NCBI GenBank assembly: GCA_020205615.1
Contig: CM035168.1
Coordinates: 2,745,830 to 2,809,829, forward strand
Direction: 5' to 3'
Length of the DNA stretch: 64,000 nt
DNA from: Panax quinquefolius
Lineage: Eukaryota; Streptophyta; Magnoliopsida; Apiales; Araliaceae
The notes beneath the pieces were generated by a model. It did no database searches and was not told where the DNA came from. It was given only the letters and a program-made list of their open reading frames with translations. A program made the translations under genes and the position numbers. Below are positions 48,531 through 60,980 of this stretch, piece by piece. Position 1 is the stretch's first letter. Each line of letters begins with the position of its first letter.

Positions 48531-48887
48531 GTGGAATTCAATGTTGGAGATCATGTGTTGTTACGTGTTGCTCCATGGAAGGGAGTTACAAGATTTGAAA
48601 AGAGAAGAAAGCTCAATTCTCGATTCATTGGCCCATTTGAAATCCTCGATCGAATAGAAACTGTGGCCTATAGACTCACCTTACCGCCAAGTATGTCTCG
48701 TGTTAAAATCTTGGATAAAAAGGAACATATTCTATGCTCAAAGGTTATACCTCAAGTCAAAGTTTTGTGGAGAAATCAAAATATTGAGGAAATGAACTGG
48801 GAGTTAGAAATTGAAATGAAAACAAGGAATCTTCACCTCTTCGACATACCAGGTACGTACACCAATTTTGAGGATGAAATTTCATAA
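48531..48887 (+). pseudogene. Element F integrase C-terminus with chromodomain-like end
   Basis: VEFNVGDHVLLRVAPWKGVT, then SRFIGPFEILDRIETVAYRL (the GPY/F module), then directly VKILDKKEHILCSKVIPQVK and VLWRNQNIEEMNWELEIEM, the chromodomain-like tail of Tekay/Del chromoviruses. The usual HNVFH linker is missing, indicating a short deletion. The domain is thought to guide insertion to particular chromatin. Confidence 0.8.
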
Positions 48888-48898
48888 GAAAGGGAGGT
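48885..48898 (+). other. Polypurine tract of element F
   Basis: AAGAAAGGGAGGT directly before the 3' LTR TGTAAGACCCC. Confidence 0.85.
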
Positions 48899-50980
48899 TG
48901 TAAGACCCCAACTTTTATGAATAAAGATTAAATTTTTTCTAAATGTTATTTTGAATAATAAGGTGTGGATTTGATATAATGTTATAGTTGTTGGTAATAT
49001 TTACAAATTTTGCAAAGTAAGCAAGTTTTCATAAAATATTCGTTTGGTCGGGGAATATTCGTTTTATCAGAGAATATTTGTACAACAACACAATCATTGG
49101 TGGAACCCATAACGAAATTACTGTCGGAGTTAGAAAACGACAGAAATAACATTTTATAAAAATAACGGCAAAAGTTTTACCGTTAAACTATTGAAATACC
49201 TGGTGATAGAAGTATAGTAATACGCGTCGTTGCATAGTAGCACACAGTATTGCACAGTATCTTTGATTATTGATGCTTACGTGAGAAGTCACTCAGTTTT
49301 ATTTAATTATTACCACAGTAATTGTTGTATAGTATCTCAAATTATTGATTCAATTATTGTCACAATATTTTATATTATTAAATCAATAATTGAGATGACA
49401 AAGTTATTCATATTATTATTTACATTATTGACAATGTCTAGAAAGTTCTGTTGAGAAAAGGGGTTTGGTCATCTAATTGCGCGCCAATAAGGAGAATTCC
49501 TTATCGGAAATCCCCCTCTTTCCTGATAATGATCTGGTTGTTAATATTGTGAGTTATAATATTAATGATGAATAAATGTTATTAAAAAATGTGTTTAGCG
49601 AAGCTAAGTGAATTGAGATAAATAGAGGGGTATTTTATGAAGTAATTGTTATAAATTTGGCTTATTACATGAACCCCTCACTTACTCATTTTTCAAAATC
49701 ACCAGTAGAAAGTTATCTCAGTTCTATTTTATTACTTATATATATATATATATAATAAGTTTTATTTTATTAGATTATAAATAGAATATATTATATTTTA
49801 TTAAAAAAATTTGTTTTATTAGAATATTCTATTGCACAGTAATGAATAGTAAAAATCAGAAAATCAATTTTTCTCCACCGAATTCATCCGCGAGTTTTCT
49901 AAACTGTACACCCATGATTATATTCAAATAGTGCCCTGCCATTCTCCTATAAATAGGATGTTTAGTTTAGAATTAAAAATCACACCAGAATCAGAGAATT
50001 CTTCTTCTATAATATTAAGCGTATTTCTTTTAAGTTTAAGGAAGCTTTGAGTGTAGAAAATAGTACAAGTTTTTTTCAAGAATATCCCCACCATACCAGT
50101 CAGAAATACTCCCCTTTTAAGGTAAGGGATATTATTTTTGTTCAATATTCGTATGAAATAATATTTTCTTCCATACTCTGTAGTATGTAAGTAATATTAT
50201 TTCGTTTCATATTCCTAATTCTACACTTCTGTTGGTAAGTATTGCTTATATACTCCTTGAAATTAGTAAAATATATCCTTGAAATTTGCGCTTCATAGAG
50301 TATCGTTTCACAGAAATATTTTTCTGAATATTCTTGTTAAATTTTAATCTTTTCATGTCGGGGTACTATTTATGGGGTACTATTCATGAAGTACTATTTA
50401 GGGGGTACTATTCATGAAGTACTATTCACCCGGGGTACTATTCATGACAAAAATTGATTTCTTTTCTGTCCAAATTATTTTTGATACATGAATATTATTT
50501 TTGAATTTTACTCCACAAAGAAGTTATCATGTTGATAAATTGGACATTCTTGAACTCTAAATAAATTGAATTATAAATCTTTAAAATTTATTATTTCTTT
50601 CACTTAATTAAATTCTTATATCATTGTCATCATCCTCATGCTTATATTGTGATGAAAGTCATCTTTGGCCCGTAGTGCATAGATGAACTGTTGATTGGTA
50701 TGATTATAACCAGGAATTATGTATCGGTATAATCATGGCCTGTAATGTTACAAATGATGTGGTAAAAGTCTTCATTGTCCCGTGGAGTATTGATAGACAG
50801 TTGTTGGCATGATCATGACCATTGGTGATAATAACGAATATCCTTAGCCCGTAGTGCATGGATAATTCGTGGATGTGATATACTAATGAATATCATTGGC
50901 CCGTAGTGCATGGATAATTTGATGATATAGATTATTTATTGAGCTGTGTTACAACGATAAAATATTGATGATGAACTTTT

Positions 50981-53842
50981 TGAAAGTAGTATGCACACAA
51001 GCCAATCATGTTTGATGATAAAGCATATACTTTGTAACAATCTTATTCATTTATTAATAAAAAGTATTAATTTATTAAAGGCTTTTAATTATCTACATGA
51101 TGCTGTTTTATAATATGTGATAAACCCATAGTTTTAAGCAATGCTTTTAGAATAATGATGATGATCATTCTAATGAGATCTAAATTCTTAGAAAGCTTAA
51201 AACTAAAATAGTTCCTAATCATTGGATTACTAAATTGGGGATTAGTGAATCCGGATAGATTGGTACATACGTTGCTTGCTCATTGGATGATTAACTATCA
51301 TGTATGCAAACTCCAAGAGTTATCTCATGTTGATGAGCTATGGAGTGTATCTCTCTTAATAATCCCCAAAGACTCCAAAAGAGAGATCACATGAGTAACT
51401 ATCATGTATGCAATGAAATATACGAGACCTGATGTTGATCAGTCATATTCTGGAGAAGTTCACTGTGAGTCAGTAAAAAAACATCTTAAAGTTCTTAACT
51501 GGTACTAAGGATGTGATCATATTTATGGTGGGTCTGAATTAAAACTAGAGGGCTTAACAGACTCAAGTTTTTCAGACAGACCAAGACGACCGAAAATCCA
51601 CTTTAAGGTAAAGTGTTACCTTGAGCAAAGGTGTAGTGTGAATTTGAAAGGTTCCAAATAGCAAAAGGTTACCGGTTTAGTGATAAAGACAAAGTATATA
51701 GCTATAAATGAAGTCGCAAGTTGATTGTTTGGATTAAAAGTTCATTACGTAACTAGGAATAGTTCCTAAGTCTCATCTTGGATCTAAACATGTGTTGTGG
51801 CACTTTCATTTGATTATTAGAATCATTGAAAGATGGGAAATCACTATAGAGATAGTGGACTCTCATGAACAACATTACATATCCATTAACTAAAGCTTAT
51901 CCAACAATTAGGATAATCGTCACTTAGAAGAAGAGTATGAGATACCATGACGATTGGCTTTAGTGCAAGTGGGAGATTGAAAGTAATATGCACACAAGCC
52001 AATCATGTTTGATGATAAAGCATATACTTTGTAACAATCTTATTCATTTATTAATAAAAAGTATTAATTTATTAAAGGCTTTTAATTATCTACATGATCT
52101 TTGTTTTTGTAATATGTGATAAACCCATAGTTTTAAGCAATGCTTTTAGAATAATGATGATGATCATTCTAATGAGATCTAAATTCTTAGAAAGCTTAAA
52201 ACTAAAATAGTTCATAATCATTGGATTACTAAATTGGGGATTAGTGAATCCGGATAGATTGGTACATACGTTGCTTGCTTTCATTGGATGAGGATGATTG
52301 ATCTCATGATCATTTGTGTGGAGACACTAAAGCAAGTATGTAGGTGCTTATTAGAGAATAAGTTCAATTTGAACGTGGCTCGCTAGGAATACCTAATGGA
52401 GTTTTACTTTTGCATCATCAATAGGAATTCTGTGAGTGATAGTAGTAGTACAAGTGATCCTTGGACTTGAGATCATCATAGTATCTTGTGTATGATGAGT
52501 TATACTTTGACTTATTCCTTAAGACCCTTAGGGTATATCAAAGGGTATGCTTGGGTATAATAAGTTGTACATGGAGATAATGTATGATCAATAAAGAATC
52601 TACCACTTATATTAAAGAAGAGAATGTCCTATGTGATTCGATAAATGACAACCCAAGTAGTCCTTGGCGGCGAAGAATGAAATTAGAAAGGAGTTTCTAA
52701 TTTGCATTATTTGGAGTTGTGCATTTAAGAGTCGAAATACATATAATTAAATAAAATAAGACTTGACAAAGAATTCCATGTCTTATATTTAATTGGGACA
52801 TTGCATGGTGGAAGGATTGAATTGACTGGTAACTATTTACTCAAAGGTTCTTTTATGATTAATGTTGAAATCTATATTATCCGGAAAGTCGTTGATTCTT
52901 TAGGGAGGCTTATCCCTATCAGAGAATAAATATTATTTATTTAAATAAATTAATTATTTAATTTATTTATATAAATAAGATTAGAATTGTTCTAATTGAT
53001 TTATTCACAACCGGTTTAATATGGAGAACCTAAAGGGTCACACCATAAAAGGAAGAATAATTATTTAAGAAGTTAATGGCATAATCGTAATAATGTGTTA
53101 TGTATATTTAATTTAATCTATGGTGATAGAATAAATTAAATAGCTTAATATTTATTATTTAATATTTTAGAAATATTAAATATAAATTAATAAGAGGAGT
53201 CTTATTAATATTATTACAATTATTATTATTATTTTAATTTTTAAATGAGTTTAGGAATTAATTTAATATAAGTACTCTCATTTATTCCTAATAAGATTAG
53301 GAGGAAAATTAATTAAAGGAGTTTAATTAATTATCCCTAATAAGATTAGGGAGCCCATTTAATTAAAAGAGTTTAATTAAATAATATCTTATTTTAATAG
53401 GGTTACTTGATATCTTTATAAGAAGAGTCTTATATAAGATATCAAGACTACGTTAAAAATTCTAATGGTTGGAGAGTACGCTCTTTTTCTATAGAGATAG
53501 AAAAACTAGGGTTTAGCCAACCACCCATCTTCTTGAATCTTTCATCTTCCTTGGTGGATCACCTCTAGAGGCCAAACACTTGGGTGGCTAACGTTGATCA
53601 AAGGAAGGAACCAAACCCGGTGGATTCAAGTTGAACGCGAAAGGATTTGGAGGTGAACTTGTACCTGAGGAAGCTCGATCTTCAAGGGTATGATTTTATT
53701 CTTTATCTTTTCGTTTAATTAATAATTGTGCATAAAGGGTGATCCGGGTATATGGTTTGTAAAATTTTAAAACTCTGATTTTTGCACGTTTCCGCTTAAT
53801 TTGTGCAATTTGATTGCGTTCTTGAATATTACAAACCTAACA
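50981..53842 (+). mobile_element. Deleted copia element in the F 3' LTR
   Basis: Target duplication CTTTT (50976-50980 and 53843-53847) is perfect. It has a truncated 5' LTR (50981 to about 51290), an RNase H remnant (to about 51966), a polypurine tract AAGTGGGAGAT (51967-51977) and a complete 3' LTR (51978-53842). One deletion has removed the rest of the 5' LTR, the primer site and nearly all of gag-pol. Confidence 0.88.
51292..51966 (+). pseudogene. Copia RNase H remnant
   Basis: Broken frames read YAMKYTRPDVDQS, HCESVKKHLKVLNW, IYGGSELKLEGLTDSSFSD and later IDKDK/YSYK-like words. These are the copia RNase H order (TRPD, LKYL, GYTDSDF). Stops occur throughout. It lies directly before the polypurine tract as expected for the C-terminus of pol. 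Confidence 0.75.
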
Positions 53843-54339
53843 CTTTTAAATTATAGAAGATAGTAGATATCATGCTCTACTTGACTCTTCTAATGAATTG
53901 CTTCTTCAGTTGCAGTTAAACTTGTTGTTTATTGTATTCTATAAGTTTTACACTGTTGAAGGCTAACGATAATTTATTCTGCATTATCTTAGTCATAATA
54001 TTCTTTACTGGGCTAGTTGAGCTCACCCTTTGCTTTCATTGTTCTTCTCAGGAAATGAGAACATAGCTGGGACTAGTCGGGGAATGAAATGACGGTCCGA
54101 GATGGTGGTTTTTGTAGTCCTTACTATTTTATAAAATAGTGTGATAATAATTGTAATGAGGACTCCATTTGAGTTTGGATATTGTCTACGAGATAATATT
54201 CGTGTTAAAACTCTCAGCTTGTGTTTTGTCATATTTTGCACGACAGTTGTATAATTAAAGTTTGTATTTGAATTTTGTACCATGTATTTGGCGACTTAAA
54301 ATGGGTTGTGAATACCTATTTTGGGGATGTCATATGAGG

Positions 54340-54675
54340 GCTGTTCAATTTTAAAGTGGGTTATAATTGCCAAATCTGACATATACAAGGAATTCGTGAT
54401 TGTGTCGATATTCTGAGATCTACACTTTCTATATTTGTTCTTGATAAGTTACTTTTGAATTACATTATAAAACTGTGAATCTATTTGGTGAATTTAAAAA
54501 GAACCTATAAGAGGGAATATTGAGAGGTAAAAGGCAATAGTGTGAGCTTAATAGAGGGTAAAAGCCTATTGAGTGATACACGATCGTATAATTGAGCGAT
54601 ACATTATTTTGAGTGAAACACATAAAGGAGTGTGTAAGGGAAAAAAATATTTACTAACCTTGTTTTATAGGAAAT
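54340..54675 (+). other. Element E leader before the protease frame
   Basis: Non-coding. It contains repeated GAGTGATACA/GAGCGATACA/GAGTGAAACAC words at about 54570-54625 and joins the pre-F sequence at 38667-38911 once F is removed. No gag is recognisable in about 580 combined bases. Confidence 0.6.
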
Positions 54676-55308
54676 ATGTCTAGCTCAAAGGACATCTTTT
54701 ATACTAGGTTTCTAGTGCAAGAAAAGGTGTGCATTGTAAAAATTGATTGTGATATTGGTACTAACATTGCTAGCACTACAATTTTGGAGAAACTAGGTTT
54801 GTCAACAGTTATACATCCTCGTCCTTATAAGTTACAAGGGATCGTCGATTGTGATGAGGTAATGATGACTAGACGAGTGTTAGTTTCTTTTAGCATTGGC
54901 AGATATGAAGATGAAATATTATGTGATGTAGTTCCAATCCATACTTGCCATTTGTTACTTGGGAAGCCATGGCGACACAATAGGCGCGTGAAGCATAACA
55001 GTTGTACTGATAAGTATTCATTGATACACAATCAAAGAAGAGTCACGCTTTGTCCTATGACGTCCGAGCAAGTTCATGACGATATAATGTACTTACAAAA
55101 AGATCATGATAAAAAAAAAAGTGAACGCCAAAAAGAAATTGTTCAAGAGATTGATAACGCAAAAGAAAATTTTGAAAAGAATGAGAGAGAAAAGAAAAAA
55201 GAGAATGAAAAGTTTGAGCTTGAAAATAAACGAGAGAAAAATAAACGAGAGGGTGAGCAAAAAGAAGAAAGAAAAGAAATATGTGAGCATGAAAAAGAGA
55301 ATGAGTAA
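54676..55308 (+). pseudogene. Element E retroviral-type protease with a charged tail
   Basis: A 210-residue frame. Residues about 1-130 form a Ty3/gypsy aspartic protease region: TRFLVQEKVCIVKIDCDIGT, NIASTTILEKLGLSTVIHPR, VSFSIGRYEDEILCDVVPIH, LLLGKPWRHNRRV and VTLCPMTSEQVHDD. The active-site segment, normally Asp-Gly-Gly-Ser or Asp-Thr/Ser-Gly, reads DCDIGTN, so catalysis is doubtful. Residues about 145-210 are almost entirely Lys, Glu, Arg, Asn and Asp, probably a coiled coil or disordered linker toward reverse transcriptase. The frame ends with TAA at 55306. Confidence 0.75.
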
Positions 55309-55429
55309 AAAGTGAGTTGTATTTTGAAAATTCAATGACTGTACATTCGTACAAGAAGATGCTTTTGAATACTAATAAGATTAAATCTTCTTTATCTATT
55401 TATGTTTTGTCTCTTGTATAGGTTGTTGA

Positions 55430-56602
55430 GGATATACCCCGAGCTATCATTCTGTACCGATCAGCTGATAGTATTCCCGAGGAGACGACGGAGTTACCGA
55501 TGCGGGTTGGAGAGTTAATGAAAAATAGGTATCATGAGAGGAAACATGTGTTCGTGTGCTAATTATGAGATCATAGTACCTAAGGATGATGGGATAACGA
55601 GTTTGTTCATCGATTTTGAATTGGTAAGTAAGTTTCATTATTCTTTTCTTTGTTTAGATAATATGTTTGATAAATTACATAGTTATTGTGTTTTGACTAA
55701 ATATGATCATCGTGAGATGACAATGCTTAATCAAATTATCATTTATGACTGTGATAAATGGAAAATTATTTTAACATGTGATTTGATTAAATGGTTAGTT
55801 ATTTATGTTAGATTAAATACTGCATATAGTGTTTTCAAGAGTTATTTAAAACATGTTATGCATGCTTCCATTGGAAAATTTGTGTTTAGCTATTTTGAGG
55901 GTAGAATTGTCTTTATCATAAACTATGGTGGATACTTGATATTTAGTTTATGATCATGATATGTTTTCTCGTTCTCAATGTGCTTACTTGCATGAAATTC
56001 ATTCTAGGCTTTCTTATCCATATGTTGAGTTGGGTTTTCATGCTAGTCAATCTTTACATGAGTTTTCGTTAGTTGACAGTGGAAGTAATCATGTTGTTTC
56101 ATTAAGGCAATCTTCATTGCATGATTTTCTATCTTATAGTTTTGATTTGAAAAGTGTTTACCATCAAGATGGATTGAGATATGGTTTACATGCATGTTTA
56201 GTTAAATCACTTGGTTTAACTAAGACATTGCATTCTTTCATGAGGTTGTTGAATCATATTTTACATTCGTTCATGGAAAAACTTGTTATTATCTATTTTG
56301 ATGATATTCCAGTTTTTGTCAACACTTAAATTCTTTTGCATGTGTTGAGTTATCATCGTCGATATGCTATTGAATTTTCAACTTGTGATTCTGACCCTTT
56401 TATTCCATTGGTTCTATTATGTGATTTTGACTGTGTTAATATCAATGAAAAAAGGAAGGTTGGTTGTGTTTTACAAATTCATAATAGGATCATATTCATC
56501 GTGGGAATCATGGATCGGGCAATTCATCCCATTCATTGCATAGAACATCTACAGGGAAGTGTTTTGAATATTGTTCTAATAGACTATTCATGTGATTTTT
56601 GA
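55430..56602 (+). pseudogene. Element E reverse transcriptase and RNase H remnants
   Basis: Near 55460-55520 RSADSIPEETTELPMRVGEL matches the start of the reverse transcriptase domain. At 56130-56329 DLKSVYHQDGLRYGL, FMRLLNHILHSFMEKLVIIY and FDDIPVF give the palm with the catalytic FDD intact. At 56336-56602 VGCVLQIHNRIIFI and AIHPIHCIEHLQ look like a decayed RNase H. Most of the intervening domain is unrecognisable. Confidence 0.65.
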
Positions 56603-57179
56603 TTTATTTGAATTCTTTGTGATTAAACAAAAAGAAACTTGTTGATTCTTTTTGTTTTATATTTAATCCAGGAATTCAGGTGTATGGGCTTATGAGACGT
56701 GATGAGTTTCAAAAGTTGACATTTAACCCAGGATCATTGAATTGGTTTTGTTTGCAAAGAACCGAGATCATTAGATTGACTTTTGATCTTGGGATTCGTC
56801 ATTAGGAGAATCTACCACATAAAGAGTTTTGCGTGATAATTTTTGATCCAGGGGGATATAGGACTTTTTAGATTCTTTCTTACTTTGCATTCACGTTTAT
56901 TTTAGTAAATAGTATATTATTTTATATAGTTAATGTTTTAGGAGTAACTGGTCTACAATTTGTCAATTCGGGAGAGAAGTCAGACATTGTCATGTTCTTG
57001 GCGGGAGTTGGAGTTTTTGATGCTTATATATGTCATTTGCAAGTTGAGTTTTGGCATTATGATCTGCTTGATGCTACTAACTTAGTTTGTTTTTATGTAG
57101 GGATAGGTTTGTGAATAACTCATGTTCAAGAGGAGGGGATACCAAATTTGAGGACCAATCCTTTTCAAGAGGAGGGGAA
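56603..57179 (+). other. Element E region between pol and the 3' LTR
   Basis: No integrase is recognisable here, although it should be present in a Ty3/gypsy element. The GAGGAGGGGA motif occurs twice (57130-57139 and 57170-57179). The second is the polypurine tract. A short frame into the LTR starts MRTNPFQEEGNDN, the usual pol C-terminus of this element type. Confidence 0.6.
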
Positions 57180-58203
57180 TGATAACATCCTGACCAGGCT
57201 CGCATCAAACAACAACGACTCAACTCAAGTTCCAAGGGTTCATCAAATGATTGCGAGTAGTTGGGTGAAATTTAACCCGAGGATGCTTACATTGGAGTTC
57301 AAGTCAATTGGTGTCATGTACGTTGCATGGATTGGAGCTTACAATCTATCAAGCGATAGCACAACGTTGGAATGCATGGAATGAAGAAGAAGAGTTCAAG
57401 CGTCAAGGCAATGCATTCATCATGCAACCAAGATCAAAGATTAGCATTTTCAGCTTGCCAAATACATACCAACCACTTTAAGCTAGATTTCGACCTTGAT
57501 CCAGACAGAATCATTTGATCCTCAAAGAACCCAAGTTGTAGAGTTGTTCTTTCTTTTTTCGAAGCCTCTTGAATCACCTTGAATAAAGTTCAGACGAGAA
57601 AGTTATGCCTATTTTACCGAATGACGTCGTAATAATAAAACTATACCACCTTGGCCGGTTTTCCAATGCATAAAAAGTCCTTTCCGTGAGCTTGTCTCTC
57701 GCCTTAATGCCGCCCTAAAGATGTTCGGTTTTGCCCAGTCCATTCCTCTATGCCTAATGCCTCCCCAGCTGGCTTCCCAGACCTAAAAAGCCCGCCCCTT
57801 TGGGTTTGTCAATTTCCAGCTTGAGTTTTTACGCGTTTTGACAGATTTGGACATAGATTTACTTCTTTAATTAGCTATTTTCTGTATCTTTTAGATTTCT
57901 AATATATCTAAGAGTTATATTAGATAGGAATTGATTTCCATATTGGTTTGTGAGCTAGGGTTTTACATTCCTTTTGGAATTCTTATTCCTTATAGAATTA
58001 GGGTTATTGTTATTACTAAAAATAAGCACCATGGATGTAAACATTATTAATTAATTCAATAATATTTAGATTTATTCTACTTGTGAGATTATTCTCTACT
58101 TTTTGTTTTTTAAAGAATTCCTAAGCTAATTCATTAGTTTATTCTTTGAGATTCAATTTGACTTATCATACAATAATACATAGTTGTGTGTGGCGTCTTC
58201 TAC
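57180..58203 (+). repeat. 3' LTR of element E, cut by H
   Basis: TGATAACATCCTGACC start next to the polypurine tract. It matches the 5' LTR to CTTCTAC (38436), where H inserted. Confidence 0.85.
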
Positions 58204-60246
58204 TGTAACATTCCATAATTTTTATAAATTGTTATATTAAATATTTATTGAATTATATAAGTATTTAATGGATGTGTTTATTGTTGAATAAATAATTGTT
58301 CAAATTTAATTCGATTTGGTTAATTATTTGTTAAGTAAATAATTAAGAAAATTAATTATTATATTCTAATTTAAATTAATTATTAAATTAGAGAGTTTTG
58401 ATTAAATGAATTATTATATTTTATTTTATTTTTATTTGAATTTGTTATTAAAAGGATGTGTTAGTTGATTAAATAAAGTTATAATTATATGAAAATTATA
58501 ATTTGGTGGTATTGATTTGTGGGTTAAAGTAATTTAATAAATTGTTATTAGAATTAATTTAATTAAATAAAAGTGTGACAAATAACCTTTTATAAAGGAG
58601 TTATTAAAATAACTTAAAGGAGTTTAATTCAGTTTTGTCAAACAAGGCCTAATTCCTATTAAGTCTTTAATCTAATTGTGTTTTACCAAACAAGGCATAA
58701 GAATTAAATGATTATATTTTAAGTGGGTAACCAAACAAGCCTTATAGCTTTTGATTTTCAAAAACATTATAACTGATATCAGTTATACTTATATTTATAT
58801 TATATAATTAATATATATTATTATCTATACGTTATATTCTAGTACGCATGTTAGACTAGAGAAAGAAAGACTCAGTAGAAGAGAAAAAGAAAACTTACAG
58901 AGAGAAAACAAGAGAGAATTGGGAGAAGTCTAGAGAAATTGAGAAAAGAATTGGGGAAAAGAAGATTGTAATTAAAGGATAGCCACTATCTTCTAACTCT
59001 AAGGTATCATCTAAACTTTGTTATTCTTCAAAAGTTATAGTTGTTTTCTCCTCCAATACTCTCTATAAAATCTTTGTAGAAATTGAATTATTTGTTATAT
59101 ATGGCTTTATATGATAAATTAGTGTTGTGAAATTATTTTCATTAGTTTATATATGAGTATAGTCAATGAATTTATGATATGTATGTAATTTGTGAAGAAA
59201 AACTATATTATAGAGAGTTTATGTGAATATATATGAATATGGTTTAGTTTAAGGTAGAAATTAAGGTTTAACTAATTGTTTAATTGATAAATTGACTATT
59301 GAATTTGAAAGAGTATGTATAAACATTGATAAAGTGCTTTGAATTAACTGTTTTTGGTTGAAAAACAAAATCACAATGTTGATTTTCATTAAAAATATCA
59401 AAAAGTGAGTTTTATCAAAAATAGTGAAATTGGATGTTTTAAATTCGTTGTTTATGTTGTTTTATGGGTAAAACATGTTAAGAGTCTTTGAATTATGTTT
59501 ATATGAAGTCTCTATATGAATTACATGTTAATTAGTCATTAGAAAGTAGCTTGTAGGCCAAAATCGCTTTTTGTTCATGCCGCCTTTATTCTTAGAAGCT
59601 ATCTGTAAGTTCTGCAATTCAATAAGCCAATACGGTCAAGAAGATAACTTTCACGCCTGCAATGGGCCTCAATGGGGTTCATTTTAAGTACATAAATACC
59701 ATCCACAAAAGATAAATCGTGGCACCGCAACGCGAGTTAGCAGAATGGTCTGACAGTGTACTTTTTGTACTCAAAATTTGAAGGAATTATTATGTGTTAA
59801 TAGTAGGACTGTTAAATTGTGATTTCAGTACTTCTATACCATGAATGAGCATGTTATTAACAATTAACTTGTTTGTAACTTGATTATGGGATTGAAAATC
59901 AAACCCTATATGATGAATGTACTTAGTTATGTTTGTAAAGTGGTAGTGACTAACTATGTTATGATGACATATTAATATAGGATATTGTGATTCGAATTAT
60001 TCGGTTTAGCCTACGAGCAAGGCAAGTTCTCTAATCTATTATCTTGTTGAGCAAATTATTGTTTCCAATTCGATTACAATATAATGATGCAAGGTTTCTA
60101 AACTTTAATTTTGATATTGAGCAAGTTATTCTTGTATTTAACTTGTTGTTTAGCATGCAAATTTATATATACTAATGTTGAACAGTTTTATCGTTCAAAT
60201 TGCTATGCATGCTTAGTATTCAATTCTAAATAACCTTGGCTTAATA
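58204..60246 (+). repeat. 5' LTR of H and adjoining sequence
   Basis: It aligns with 62351-64000 up to about 59808. The part from there to 60246 is probably the rest of the LTR, but cannot be compared. It contains three copies of (A/T)CCAAACAAGGC(C/A) at 58638-58745. The deletion joint with RNase H is at about 60247. Confidence 0.75.
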
Positions 60247-60980
60247 TTGTTCAAGCAAGGTGTGTTCCAAGAATTGAAAAAGAAGTTACGTATGGCACCT
60301 GTGTTGTCATTACCAGATAATACAGGAAATTTTGTGGTGTATAGTGACGCTTCACACAAGGGATTAGGATGTGTCCTTATGCAGAACGGCAAAGTCATCG
60401 CGTATGCATCAAAAAAAATTGAAAGACTATGAAAAAGGGTATCCGACTCATGATTTAGAGTTGGCGGCGGTTGTGTTTGCTTAAAAAATATGGAGACAAT
60501 CTCTATGGAGAGAAATGTGAGATCTACACAGACCATAAGAGTCTGAAGTACATTTTCACTCAGAAAGACCTGAACATACATCAAAGAAGGTGGATGGAAT
60601 TGATAAAGGATTACGGTTGTGAGATCTTTTATCATCTAGGCAAAGCAAACGTGGTTACAGATGCCTTGAGTAGGAAAGGCAGGGAAAAGTTGATGTTGTT
60701 AACTGATAAGGAGGAGCTTATTTCAGCAATGTCAAGGTTAGAGTTGGAAATCAAATTTCCAAAAGAATCTGATGAAAAATTATACCAGATGGAAGCCAGT
60801 CCAACTTTGGTGGACAAAGTGAAGAACGCTCAACTGCAGGATGAGGAATAAAGAAATATAAGAGAAAGTGTGGTCGAGGGAAAAGAAGTGAAATACAAGG
60901 TTGATAATCTGATGGAATCTTTGAGATTCGAGGATCGAATCTGGGTTCCAAAGCAGATTTTAGATATATTAAAGAAGACA
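60247..60980 (+). pseudogene. Element H RNase H and linker
   Basis: FQELKKKLRMAPVLSLPDNT, then [20 protein letters not shown], with the catalytic Asp in YSDAS. A run of eight A at 60411-60418 coincides with a frame change. The second part at 60471-60851 has [40 protein letters not shown] and DALSRK, completing the domain. A TAA at 60481 stops the upstream frame. Confidence 0.82.

Larger units (their letters stand above)
38917..54334 (+). mobile_element. Element F: Ty3/gypsy (Tekay/Del-like) inserted in E, 15.4 kb with nested inserts
   Basis: Perfect target duplication TGAGG (38912-38916 and 54335-54339). The 5' LTR is 38917-44170 including solo LTR I, and the 3' LTR is 48899-54334 including a copia element. 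Without inserts both LTRs are about 2.57-2.58 kb. The internal region, 44171-48898, runs gag, protease, reverse transcriptase, RNase H, integrase, C-terminal domain. LTRs differ mainly by substitutions, and the LTR terminus has decayed from CA to TA, so F is older than D. Confidence 0.92.
48899..54334 (+). repeat. 3' LTR of element F, split by a copia element
   Basis: It resumes at 53848 after the copia insert. Tandem arrays are at about 50360-50450 and 50655-50930. The end TGTCATA is followed by TGAGG. Confidence 0.9.
24073..58203 (+). mobile_element. Element E: old Ty3/gypsy element exploded by nested insertions
   Basis: The 5' LTR is in two pieces (24073-24154 and 37508-38666). The primer site is at 38669. 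The internal region is in two pieces (38667-38916 and 54340-57179), and the 3' LTR begins at 57180 and is cut at 58204. The two LTRs align base for base, including TGATAACATCCTGACC starts and the shared GAGGATGCTTACATTGGAGT block. Inserted inside are G (with D and K), F (with I and a copia element) and H. No gag is recognisable. The last part of the 3' LTR, about 230 bases, is expected beyond the window. Confidence 0.82.

Noticed and set aside
55055..55354. Phe-rich minus-strand frames
   Set aside because: Antisense of the A-rich Lys/Glu tail of the E protease frame.
24073..58203. A novel non-transposon gene system in the large accessory region
   Set aside because: All long frames resolve to gag, protease, reverse transcriptase, RNase H, integrase or chromodomain remnants bounded by LTRs with target duplications.
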